A DNA stretch of 34,879 nt from Nitriliruptoraceae bacterium (GTDB lineage Bacteria; Actinomycetota; Nitriliruptoria; Nitriliruptorales; Nitriliruptoraceae). The notes under the pieces are model-generated. The model saw nothing but the letters and a program-made list of their open reading frames with translations. It was not told the origin of the DNA and searched no databases. Position 1 is the first letter of the stretch; each line of letters opens with the position of its first letter. Below are positions 16,877-24,100 of this stretch, one piece after another. The position numbers and the translations under genes were made by a program. The DNA lies in the NCBI GenBank assembly GCA_003565155.1, contig PXDB01000018.1, positions 1 to 34,879 of the forward strand, read 5' to 3'.

Positions 16877-17326
16877 ATGGCAGAGCACCCGCACGAACAC
16901 CGTCCACCAGCGCGACGCGGCCACGACGCCTCCGGTGAGCAGGAGACGCCGGAGACCGACACCCCGGACACCGGCGCAGCGTCGATGGCCTCCGCCCGAT
17001 CGCGCGCAGCACTGAGCGGCATCGGTCTGCTGGCGGCCGGTGGGATCCTCCTCGCGGCGCAGTTCGGACTGATCGAGTTCAGCATCGGGGAGATCATCAC
17101 CGGTTGGTGGCCCGTGCTGGTCATCGCGTACGGCGTCGGCGCCCTCCTGGACCGCCACTACGCGGAGGGCGGCGTGCTCACCGCGGTCGGGGTGCTGCTG
17201 CTGGCCTCGACGACCGGCGTGGGACCCGACATCGGGGTGCTGGGCCTGGTCGCGATCGCCCTCATCGGTGCGGGCATCGCCACGGTCGCCGAGTCGATGA
17301 CCCAGCGGTCCTCACAGCAGAGGTGA
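16877..17326 (+). CDS. LiaF/LiaI-like small membrane protein
   Basis: A 149-residue protein with a polar, acidic and histidine-containing N-terminus (about 1-45) and four closely packed hydrophobic segments from SGIGLLAAGGILLAAQFG to LGLVAIALIGAGIATV. The pattern GLLAAGGILLAAQFGLIEFSIGEIITGWWPVLVIAYGVGALL matches the transmembrane region shared by LiaI/LiaF-type and DUF5668 proteins, often linked to envelope-stress sensing. There is no C-terminal LiaF domain, so only the membrane part is present. ATG at 16877 follows GGGAGGGAG. It is divergent from the SDR operon and convergent with the racemase gene. Confidence 0.7.
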   Translation: MAEHPHEHRPPARRGHDASGEQETPETDTPDTGAASMASARSRAALSGIGLLAAGGILLAAQFGLIEFSIGEIITGWWPVLVIAYGVGALLDRHYAEGGVLTAVGVLLLASTTGVGPDIGVLGLVAIALIGAGIATVAESMTQRSSQQR

Positions 17327-17393
17327 CGCCGGGCGCGCATCCTCCTCCGGCGAGCGCTTGCGCCAGCCACCGACGTCGTGTCCGGAGACCGCG

Positions 17394-18467
17394 TCAGCCA
17401 CGCACGCTGCCCTCCAGGGGGGTGGCGAGCAGGTGTTCGAGGTCGGTGGTGTCGACCATCGGGTCGTCCAGATCGACCAGGATCCGGGTGTGCGACAGGG
17501 TCCACGCCCGGCCCGTCACCTCCGTATGGCGACCCTGGTAGGGGCCGATCTGCGCCGCGCCCCGCATCGTGCCGGTGAAGGTGCTGCCCCGCGGCGAGGT
17601 GGTCCGCAACCACCCGCCCTCCGTGAGGGCGCCACGGTCCGCGAGCCGGACCAGGCGGGCCGTGGTACCCGTTCCTGTCGGGCTGCGGCAGATCACGCCG
17701 GGATGCACGTAGGTCGCCGAGCGCGACGTGAAGCCTCCGTCCTCGACCCGCTCCAGCGGGCCGGCGAGGTGGAGGAAGGGCAGCGGTCCGGCGTAGCCGA
17801 GCGTGGGGTGGGTGGCGGCGAAGCCCGGGTGCACCACCTGCATGAACGCGGTGCCGAAGGCCGCGAGCGCCGGCTCCTCCCCGCGCACCAGGTCGAAGCC
17901 CAGCGGTGCGGCGTCGGTGAGGGCGTAGAACCCCCCGCTCCACACCAGGTCGTACACCACCTCGCCGTAGCCGGGCACCTCGGCGACCCGGTCCCGCTCG
18001 GCCACGAACGCCGGCTCGCCGCGCACCGTCACCGACCGCACCCACCCGTCCCGACAGGCTGCGGTGACGTGGGCCAGGCCCGCCGGTGACTCCAGCGTCA
18101 GCTCGCGTACCCCGTCGTCGGGCATCGGCACCAGCCCGGCCTGCAGCACCGCGGTCGCCGTGCACATGGTGTTGGAACCGGAGTAGGGCGGGTAGCCCAT
18201 GGCCTCCATGATGACGTAGCCGACCTCGGCGTCCGGATGGGTGGCGGGCAGCACGAGGTCGACGGACATGGCCGGGTCGCCGTAGGGGTCGGAGAGCAGC
18301 AGGCGCCGGAGCCCGTCGCCGTGCGCCTCCAGCTCCCGGGCCTGCTCCAGCACGCTGCTGCCCGATACCGGCCGTACCCCGTCGAGCACGACCCGGCTGA
18401 CGTCGCCGCCGGCCTGCATGTCGAGCAGCTCGAGCACCCGGATCCGGTCGGTGGCCCTAGGCGCCAT
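17394..18467 (-). CDS. Proline racemase family enzyme (Cys/Thr type)
   Basis: A 357-residue cytoplasmic enzyme of the proline racemase / hydroxyproline epimerase / trans-3-hydroxyproline dehydratase superfamily. The first catalytic motif is SGSNTMCTATAVL with Cys102. The second, normally SPCGTGT in racemases, is SPTGTGT with Thr264. Cys/Thr pairs are found in trans-3-hydroxy-L-proline dehydratases, so dehydration rather than racemisation is the more likely reaction, though the first motif lacks the usual MCGH histidine. ATG at 18467 overlaps the dehydrogenase stop by 11 bases, implying translational coupling. No ribosome binding site is evident. The family is secure; the reaction is inferred. 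Confidence 0.85.
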   Translation of the reverse strand: MAPRATDRIRVLELLDMQAGGDVSRVVLDGVRPVSGSSVLEQARELEAHGDGLRRLLLSDPYGDPAMSVDLVLPATHPDAEVGYVIMEAMGYPPYSGSNTMCTATAVLQAGLVPMPDDGVRELTLESPAGLAHVTAACRDGWVRSVTVRGEPAFVAERDRVAEVPGYGEVVYDLVWSGGFYALTDAAPLGFDLVRGEEPALAAFGTAFMQVVHPGFAATHPTLGYAGPLPFLHLAGPLERVEDGGFTSRSATYVHPGVICRSPTGTGTTARLVRLADRGALTEGGWLRTTSPRGSTFTGTMRGAAQIGPYQGRHTEVTGRAWTLSHTRILVDLDDPMVDTTDLEHLLATPLEGSVRG

Positions 18468-19563
18468 AGGGTGCCCCGTACCGCTCCCACTTGGTGTCGG
18501 GCACCACCACGAGGTTGCCGATGAAGCGTTTGGCCATGAACGCCTCCTGGGCCCGGTGGAACGCCGACAGCGGGTAGGTGGCGTGCAGCAGCGGCCGGAT
18601 CGTGCCCGCTTCGATGTAGTGCACCAGCCGACGGAACGCGGTGCGGGTGCCCTGTGAGGAACCGTGCAGCTGCAGGTGCTTGAGGTACATCGTGCGCAGG
18701 TCAAGCTGGACCACGGGACCGGCGATGGCGCCGGAGGTGGTGTAGCGCCCCTCGGGTCGCAGGATCCGCAGCAGGTCGTTGAACAGCGGCCCGGCGACCA
18801 GATCAGCGACCACGTCGATCGGTGCACCGCCGGTCATCCCGTCGACCGCGGCCACCAGGTCGCCGTCGTCCCGCAGCACCACGCCCTCGGCCCCCAGGGC
18901 CAGGATCGCGTCCTGTTTTCCGGCGCTGGTCACCGCGTAGGGGATCGCCCCACGGGCGCGCACCAGCTGGATGAGCCCCGAGCCGACGCCACCCGAGGCC
19001 CCGGTGATCAGCACCCGCTCCCCGGCTTCGAGGCGCACGCGGTCCAGCATGTGCTCGGCGGTGAGGTAGGCGCAGCAGAAGGTCGCCAGCTGCGCGTCGT
19101 CGAGGTCGGTGTCGACCGTGTGCGCGTTCTCGGCGGGCACGGTCATGTACTCCGCGTAGCCACCGTCGCGCCCGTGGCCGATGTAGTCGATGTCGGCGAG
19201 GTGCTCATCGCCCTCCGGCCGGTTGTAGATGCTGAAATCGACCATCACCCGTTCGCCGAGGCGGTGCTCGCTGACGCCGTCGCCGACGGCGGCGATCATC
19301 CCGACGGTGTCGGTGCCCTGGATCCGGGGGAAGGTCAGCGTCGATCGCCCGCGCCGCCACGTGGACACCGAGGCGGCGTCGGTCTCCGTGCCGTACGCGC
19401 CCTCCCGCACCCACACGTCGGTGTTGTTCATCCCGCAGGCGGTCACCTCGATCAGGACCTCACCGGGCGCCGGGTCCGGCACGGGGACGTCATCACGGAT
19501 GACCAGACGGTCGAGGCCGCCGTGGCCGGTGAGCTGGACGGCCTGCATGGTCGTGGGACGCAC
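18457..19563 (-). CDS. Medium-chain dehydrogenase/reductase (zinc-type alcohol dehydrogenase or quinone reductase family)
   Basis: A 368-residue NAD(P)-dependent oxidoreductase. The GroES-like N-terminal fold includes PVPDPAPGEVLIEVTACGMNNTDVWVREG and FPRIQGTDTVGMIAAVGDGV; the cofactor domain has VLITGASGGVGSGLIQLVRARGA near residues 180-205. The four structural-zinc cysteines are absent, and asparagines follow the Gly in ACGMNNTDV, where catalytic-zinc enzymes usually have ACGICGTD, so this is probably of the zinc-independent quinone-reductase-like branch. The GTG start at 19563 has AGGAGG six bases upstream. It is translated together with the proline-racemase-family gene, which suggests a shared catabolic step, substrate unknown. 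Confidence 0.88.
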   Translation of the reverse strand: MRPTTMQAVQLTGHGGLDRLVIRDDVPVPDPAPGEVLIEVTACGMNNTDVWVREGAYGTETDAASVSTWRRGRSTLTFPRIQGTDTVGMIAAVGDGVSEHRLGERVMVDFSIYNRPEGDEHLADIDYIGHGRDGGYAEYMTVPAENAHTVDTDLDDAQLATFCCAYLTAEHMLDRVRLEAGERVLITGASGGVGSGLIQLVRARGAIPYAVTSAGKQDAILALGAEGVVLRDDGDLVAAVDGMTGGAPIDVVADLVAGPLFNDLLRILRPEGRYTTSGAIAGPVVQLDLRTMYLKHLQLHGSSQGTRTAFRRLVHYIEAGTIRPLLHATYPLSAFHRAQEAFMAKRFIGNLVVVPDTKWERYGAPYGA

Positions 19564-19648
19564 CTGGTCCTCCTGCTCGGCGCCGCCCCGCGCACCGTGC
19601 AGCGTGGGGTGACACGTGGTCGCTGGCCCGGTCGATCACCTCGGCGGC

Positions 19649-19661
19649 GTCCTGCCAGGAC
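19649..19661. promoter_or_regulatory. Dyad upstream of the dehydrogenase-racemase operon
   Basis: GTCCTG-C-CAGGAC is a perfect 6-bp inverted repeat 86 bases before the dehydrogenase start. On the minus strand TAGGTT (19685-19680) lies about 20 bases upstream and fits a TAnnnT -10. The dyad would then fall just after the transcription start, a usual repressor position. Confidence 0.3.
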
Positions 19662-19743
19662 ACCGGGTTGCCGGACCGGAACCTAGTCAGCCGTCCCGGG
19701 CGCCGACGCCTGACGCCCTCACGTTCGCGCGCTGTACCCGCGG

Positions 19744-19959
19744 TCACTCAGGCGCTGACGAACCATCCCCGTCCCTCGCCGCGTAGACCGCCCAGCCGAC
19801 GGAGGCGAACCCGACGAACGCGCTCCCGGCTGCCACGACCAGGTCCGGGTCGTCGGGTATCGCCCACTGCCCGAGCGCCAGCCCGAGCATGAACCCGCCG
19901 AGCAAGAAGAGCGGGTAGGCGAGGGGGATCCGGCCCTTCGGCTTGCTGTTCGAACCCAT
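19744..19959 (-). CDS. Small two-helix membrane protein, function unknown
   Basis: A 71-residue protein starting MGSNSKPKGRIPLAYPLFLL, with two hydrophobic segments (about 12-32 and 39-58) joined by WAIPDDPDLVV and a short acidic tail. The frame is open for another 125 codons upstream, but that extension is arginine-rich, low in hydrophobic order and overlaps the opposite-strand serine-hydrolase fragment. ATG at 19959 is therefore preferred; AAGG lies eight bases upstream. No family is recognised, and no neighbour shares its strand closely. Confidence 0.55.
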   Translation of the reverse strand: MGSNSKPKGRIPLAYPLFLLGGFMLGLALGQWAIPDDPDLVVAAGSAFVGFASVGWAVYAARDGDGSSAPE

Positions 19960-20143
19960 GCAACTGACCTTGTTCGCGGACGTCCTGTGCGCTTCTGCCG
20001 GGGCTCCGAGCGCCCTGCAACGGCGCGCACGAGCTCGTCGACCCGTGCGCTGGAGGGACCCGTCCCACCTGCCATAGTGCACGACCTGCCAGCGGTCAAG
20101 GGCGGCTAGCGGCCCGGCGAGTCGCTCAGCAGCTCCGCAGTCC

Positions 20144-20590
20144 CCGCTGTGGGAGCCGACCGGTATGGAAGGCGATGCGTTCCGGAGCACCGACCGCGCT
20201 GACGCGGAGATCGGCTTCTGCTGCCTGAACGCCCAGCTGCGCGACGACGCCCGCCTCGGACGGCTCTCCCTCAACGACGGTGCCCGCGACGACGTCCAGA
20301 TCGTGCCGCAGGAATGGGTCGAGCGCTCCGTCACTGCCGAAGCGCCGCGCCTAGAGCCGGGTGAGAACCCGGACTCGGACTGGACGTTCGGCTACGGCTA
20401 CAAGTGGTGGATCCCGGAGGATCCGCGGCCCGGGGAGTTCACCGCGATCGGGGTCTGGGGCCAGTACATCTACGTTGACACCACCCACGAGATCGTGATC
20501 GCGAAGTCCAGCACCGACTACTGGTTCGACGAGAACGATCACGAGACCATCGAGGTGTTCCGTGCCATCGTTGATGCGATGGCCTCCTGA
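20144..20590 (+). pseudogene. 5'-truncated beta-lactamase-family serine hydrolase remnant
   Basis: The translation PLWEPTGMEGDAFRSTDRAD, then IGFCCLNAQLRDDARLGRLSLNDGA, IVPQEWV and later GYGYKWWIPEDP, matches the last third of class C beta-lactamase/esterase-type serine hydrolases, where the LWEPLGME, GGLNATLRDYARFG and GYGYQWW blocks are usual. The first 250 or so residues, including the S-x-x-K nucleophile and Y-x-N motifs, are missing. Upstream sequence contains stops and, in another frame, GESLS, so the gene appears truncated and frameshifted. An intact reading frame from the ATG at 20165 remains (141 residues), but it could not be catalytic. Confidence 0.72.
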
Positions 20591-20676
20591 TCCTCCCTCG
20601 GCACCCGCTTTCCCCCGACCTTCGTCCCTACCCCCGGGTGGCGGATGGCGAGCTTGCTGCACCCTGCGGCTGTGGC

Positions 20677-21006
20677 TCAGCCCCCGAGCGCGGTCGTGAG
20701 GTCCTGCGCGACGCCACCGAAGATGAGCAGGGCGATCACGATGCCTGCGATCAGCGTGTTGTTGCGCAGGACGGCGGAGCGGGTCCGTCGGGCTTCGAGG
20801 AACAGTTCGGCTTCGTCTGCCGGTACCTCGCGATCCTCGATGGTGAAGACGGTGCCCATGAGCGGGTCGACGTGGAGCTTCTCGGGGAGGGTGTCGACGG
20901 TGAGTTCGCGCGGCTTGAGCTTGTGCTGCTCGAGCAGGCCCAGGCGCATCAGGTAGTAGTCGGTGTCCTTGGCCGAGACGTGCTTCTTCACTTCGCGCTT
21001 GTTCAT
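20677..21006 (-). CDS. Small single-pass membrane protein, function unknown
   Basis: A 109-residue protein with a basic, soluble N-terminal part (MNKREVKKHVSAKDTDYYLM, then LEQHKLKPREL and DPLMGTVFTIEDREVPADEAELF) and one hydrophobic helix near the C-terminus, TLIAGIVIALLIFGGVA. It is probably anchored with its N-terminus in the cytoplasm. An upstream extension of the frame overlaps the next gene and is low-complexity, so ATG at 21006, with AGGA ten bases before it, is used. It follows the 111-residue membrane protein after 82 bases on the same strand, likely in one operon with the hydrolase. No family recognised. Confidence 0.65.
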   Translation of the reverse strand: MNKREVKKHVSAKDTDYYLMRLGLLEQHKLKPRELTVDTLPEKLHVDPLMGTVFTIEDREVPADEAELFLEARRTRSAVLRNNTLIAGIVIALLIFGGVAQDLTTALGG

Positions 21007-21088
21007 GTGTTGCTGTCCTGGTGTGGCCTGGGTAGTCGACACGCCGCCTGCGTGCTGCTGGTCGCGAAGCTGACTCGCGGGTCGCCGG

Positions 21089-21424
21089 CTACTGATCCGG
21101 CTGGTTGTCGGTGGCTGTGCCCGGGTCGGTGTCGCGGGTGCGCTTGCGGCGGTCCAGCCAGACGCCGGCGCTGACGATGGCACCGAGGAAGGTGACGAGG
21201 ATCGCACCGAAGGTGGCAGCGGCCATGCCATCACCGTCGAAGATGGTGTAGGCCATCTGACCGATCCGTGTCCCGAGCAGGAACAGGATCGCCAGACCCA
21301 GTGCGACGAGGACGGGCATCGCAGCCGGGTAGGCAGAGATGGCGTCCCACAGCCGACGTAGCGCGCCGATGAGGGCCTGGTCCTCCGGGGTGGTGTGCTC
21401 GGGCCGGTCGTCTCGGTCGGTCAT
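21089..21424 (-). CDS. Small two-helix membrane protein, function unknown
   Basis: A 111-residue protein with a polar N-terminus (MTDRDDRPEHTTPEDQALIG), an amphipathic stretch LRRLWDAISAYPAAMP, two hydrophobic helices (about 35-53 and 70-88) and a basic then acidic tail (LDRRKRTRDTDPGT). Start ATG 21424 follows GAGGAG. It lies 65 bases after the hydrolase gene and before another small membrane protein, so a three-gene unit is plausible. It is not recognised as a known family. Confidence 0.7.
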   Translation of the reverse strand: MTDRDDRPEHTTPEDQALIGALRRLWDAISAYPAAMPVLVALGLAILFLLGTRIGQMAYTIFDGDGMAAATFGAILVTFLGAIVSAGVWLDRRKRTRDTDPGTATDNQPDQ

Positions 21425-21489
21425 GGGTGCTCCTCATCGTCGGGTCATCGCGGCGCCACGAGGCGTCAGCGACCTGGGGCGCCGTCGGG

Positions 21490-23073
21490 TCAGCTTCCGG
21501 GCAGGAACTGGCCGATGGTGTCGAGGGACGGGATCTGGCGGGTGCAGGAGGTGTCCGGTTCGCTGTCCGGGTCGTCGAGGAATTCGGCGATGATGTCGCT
21601 GCCGCAACCGTCCGCGAACACATCCAGGCCCTCGAGTGGCCCGTGCGCCAGTGCACGCACCTCGATGAGCTGGCTGGCCGACAGCTGCTCATAGAGCTGT
21701 TCGCCGAGTGCGGGTGGGGTCACGTGGTCGACCTCGCCGGTGAACAGCAGGGTCGGGATGTCGTCGGCGAGCGCGAGCTGTGCGGGGTCGAAGGCCGGCT
21801 CGAGGTCCCACAGCTGGCACAGCTCGGTGGTGTCGCTGCGGCCCGCCGCAGGCACGTCGTACCAGTGCTCGATCAGCGCGTCCGCGGTCAGGTCTTCGCT
21901 GGCGGTGTCAGCGTCGAAGAAGGCGCCCTCACCAGAGCAGATCATGGCCAGGTTCATGCCCTGGGGTATGTCGGCGAACCCTTCTTCCATGGTCACGGCG
22001 ATGGTGGCCAGCGGTTCCAGGTCGCCCTGCCGGGCGGCTGCCAGCAGGCTCGGCAGGCCCAACCCGCCGTCAGGGAGGTAGAACGTTGCGAAGACCGCCC
22101 CGACGAACGCCTCGGGGGTGTAGGTCCGGGTCACTGGCTCGCCACCGGTGACCGGTGTGGCGGTGACTTCCTCAGGCTCATCGGTGAGCTGCTCCGCGAC
22201 CGCGTCGATGGCTTCGTGGATGCCCCCGACCTGGTCGGTGCAGCGCTCGTCAGCTGCGCAGACGTCATCGAGCCGATCGAGAGCCGACTGGAAGCCACCC
22301 GCCATGGTCTCGAGGTAGTTGTCCGTCGGGTCGGCCGGCGAACTGAGCACCAGCGCGGAGAACCCGTCGGGAGCCAGCGCGGCCGCATGCAGAGCCAGGT
22401 GGGTGCCGTAGGAGGTGCCCCGTAGCACGAGCTCATCGTGGTCGAGCGCGCGACGGACCAGATCGACGTCGCGGGCGTTGTTCACGTGGTCGAACGCGTC
22501 GAGGTCCATACCCCGGTCGATCAGCTCGTCGCGGCAGGCCGTCGATGCGTCGCGCTGGTCCTGTTCGCTGGGGACATCGATCTCTGCCAGCGTGGCGAAA
22601 GCGTCGCAGTCAAGTTCCGGGTCGCTCGAACCCACGCCACGCTGATCGAGCAGGATCACCTCACGTCCTGGTGAGGCGTACCTCTGCCGGGCCATGGGAT
22701 CGCTCAGCGCGGGCTCGATCACGACCTCGCCAGGCCCACCGCCCAGCACCAGGATCGGTTCGTCGCTCGCGTCCGCATCGAGCAACGTGGCCACCGCCAA
22801 CGTGATGCTCTCCCCCTCCGGATCGTCGTGGTGCAACGGCACCGTGACCGTGCCGCAGGCGACGTCGTCGGCATCGAGATCCTCGAGTTCGATACCGAAA
22901 CAGTCGGGGTCCTCCGCGAAGGCGTCGGCCGCGTCAGCATCGGTGGTGTCGCTGCAGGCAACCGCGAGCGCAGCGAACGCCACCATCGGTGCGAACGCCC
23001 GTAGGAGACGACGACGCAGGCACAGTTGCAGGTCGTCGTTGCGGATCCGGGTGTCAGTGGTGGACGGTCGCAT
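21490..23073 (-). CDS. Secreted lipoprotein alpha/beta hydrolase (tripeptidyl-aminopeptidase-like, S33)
   Basis: A 527-residue exported hydrolase. The basic N-terminus and hydrophobic stretch end in a lipobox, LAVAC, with the lipidated Cys40, which suggests anchoring on the outer face of the membrane. The hydrolase fold shows VPLHHDDP, ILVLGGGPGE, VILLDQRGVGSSDPELDC, nucleophile GTSYG (Ser221), LLFTGEVDHVTPP (Asp449) and LAHGP (His477), the pattern of actinobacterial tripeptidyl aminopeptidase-like exported enzymes. ATG at 23073 follows GAGG; the same frame runs upstream through a decayed ABC ATPase, which is not part of this protein. It may release peptides or esters outside the cell. The fold is secure; substrate unknown. 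Confidence 0.88.
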   Translation of the reverse strand: MRPSTTDTRIRNDDLQLCLRRRLLRAFAPMVAFAALAVACSDTTDADAADAFAEDPDCFGIELEDLDADDVACGTVTVPLHHDDPEGESITLAVATLLDADASDEPILVLGGGPGEVVIEPALSDPMARQRYASPGREVILLDQRGVGSSDPELDCDAFATLAEIDVPSEQDQRDASTACRDELIDRGMDLDAFDHVNNARDVDLVRRALDHDELVLRGTSYGTHLALHAAALAPDGFSALVLSSPADPTDNYLETMAGGFQSALDRLDDVCAADERCTDQVGGIHEAIDAVAEQLTDEPEEVTATPVTGGEPVTRTYTPEAFVGAVFATFYLPDGGLGLPSLLAAARQGDLEPLATIAVTMEEGFADIPQGMNLAMICSGEGAFFDADTASEDLTADALIEHWYDVPAAGRSDTTELCQLWDLEPAFDPAQLALADDIPTLLFTGEVDHVTPPALGEQLYEQLSASQLIEVRALAHGPLEGLDVFADGCGSDIIAEFLDDPDSEPDTSCTRQIPSLDTIGQFLPGS

Positions 23074-23094
23074 GCTGCACCTCGAAGGGTTGGT

Positions 23095-23310
23095 CGGCTG
23101 ACCGTTCCACCGCACCGTGCTCGGATCGCGGCGCACCAGCTCAAACTTCGCCCGCATCGTGGTCGACGTGCCCGCACCGCTTCGGCCCAGGGACCCCAGC
23201 AGGCGCTCCGAGCGCGCTGGCGACGACCCACCATCGAGTGCCCTGACCTCGCCGTAGGACGTGCGCAGACCTGCAGGTTCCAGCAGGTCGAGCACCTCCA
23301 CATCAGGTGA
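23095..23310 (-). pseudogene. Remnant of an ABC-2-type transporter ATPase (N-terminal part)
   Basis: The minus-strand frame just upstream of the hydrolase reads LRTSYGEVRALDGG, then LLGSLGRSGAGTSTTMRAKF and ELVRRDPSTVRWNGQP. This matches the N-terminus of drug-type ABC ATPases (SYGEVRALDG, then [15 protein letters not shown], then V.WNG.P), but the P-loop is ruined: GPNGAGKT has become GRSGAGTS, so the catalytic lysine is lost. The homology stops after about 70 residues; the signature, Walker B and the rest are gone. It has no start codon of its own and happens to be in frame with the hydrolase start. Confidence 0.7.
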
Positions 23311-23683
23311 GCCGGAGGACGGGATGTCGGGACCTGCGCTCCTCTGTGGGGCTCGTGCTCGAGGAACATCACGGATGGCATGTCCCTCAGGCAGACGATC
23401 CCGCAGGCAGCGTCGAGGGGCATGAACACGGCGCGTGGTCGAGCGCGAGGCGGGCTCACGCGCGCTCTGGCAACGCACCCGGACCACCCCCCATGACCGG
23501 CAGTTGCGTTGGGGGTGCGTCCGCGCAGGTGGAAGGCGGGCAGATCCAACACCGAACGCCATGCGGCACGGACCACTACGCCTTGCGACGCCCGCACCAC
23601 ATGCCTACGTCGCTCCCCGACGGCGATTGTCCTCGCACACAAACGGAGCTGTGGTTCCCGTCAACCCACCGAGACCGTACGAA

Positions 23684-23696
23684 CGGACACTGTCCG
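23684..23696. promoter_or_regulatory. CGGACA-C-TGTCCG dyad
   Basis: A perfect 6-bp inverted repeat around one central base, in the gene-free stretch. No neighbouring promoter or start codon gives it a clear role. Confidence 0.2.
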
Positions 23697-23990
23697 CGCT
23701 GGTTCGGTGCCCGGGGATGACGGGGCGCGACGCACACACAACGGGGCAGCCATCACGATCCGGCCACCCATGCCCGCCGACACCGAGCAGCTTGCTGGCC
23801 AGGGTGTCAAAGGACCTCGCGCTGCCGTGCTGGTGCTCGACCGCCGCGGCGTAGGTGAGCCGGGTGGTGGTGAGGTTGGACACCGCACGCGTGACCGAGG
23901 TCTCGGAGCGCGCCCACCACCAGGGTCGACGTGCACCCGGTACGTCCCCATCGGCGGGACCGTTGGCCCACGCAGTGAGTGGTGGACCCG

Positions 23991-24019
23991 TTGTCGCCCT
24001 CCTCGGCACTCCGTAGCTT
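23991..24019 (+). promoter_or_regulatory. Probable promoter of the DUF6777 lipoprotein gene
   Basis: TTGTCG (23991-23996), a 17-base spacer and TAGCTT (24014-24019) make a good actinobacterial vegetative promoter. The start near 24026 gives a leader of about 75 bases before the ATG at 24101. Confidence 0.45.
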
Positions 24020-24100
24020 CTCCTCGCCGGCCGGGGCGCCGGGCCCGGGACCGACGGCTCCAGGGCGATGAGCCACGTGCGAGCGAGAGCGGGGGTTGCG

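Larger units (their letters stand above)
23311..24100. other. About 0.8 kb without a recognisable gene
   Basis: No frame on either strand gives a recognisable protein. The open frames here are arginine-, proline- or histidine-rich and lack ribosome binding sites. A minus-strand stretch near 23765-23905 (SNLTTTRLTYAAAVEHQHGS) looks more protein-like but was not recognised. Visible elements are a 13-bp dyad at 23684-23696 and the promoter of the next lipoprotein gene. With the two adjacent gene fragments this looks like decayed DNA. Confidence 0.5.

Noticed and set aside
23074..23562. N-terminal extension making the hydrolase a 690-residue protein
   Set aside because: The added part contains a decayed ABC ATPase and would bury the lipoprotein signal peptide; the ATG at 23073 gives a proper signal peptide and lipobox.
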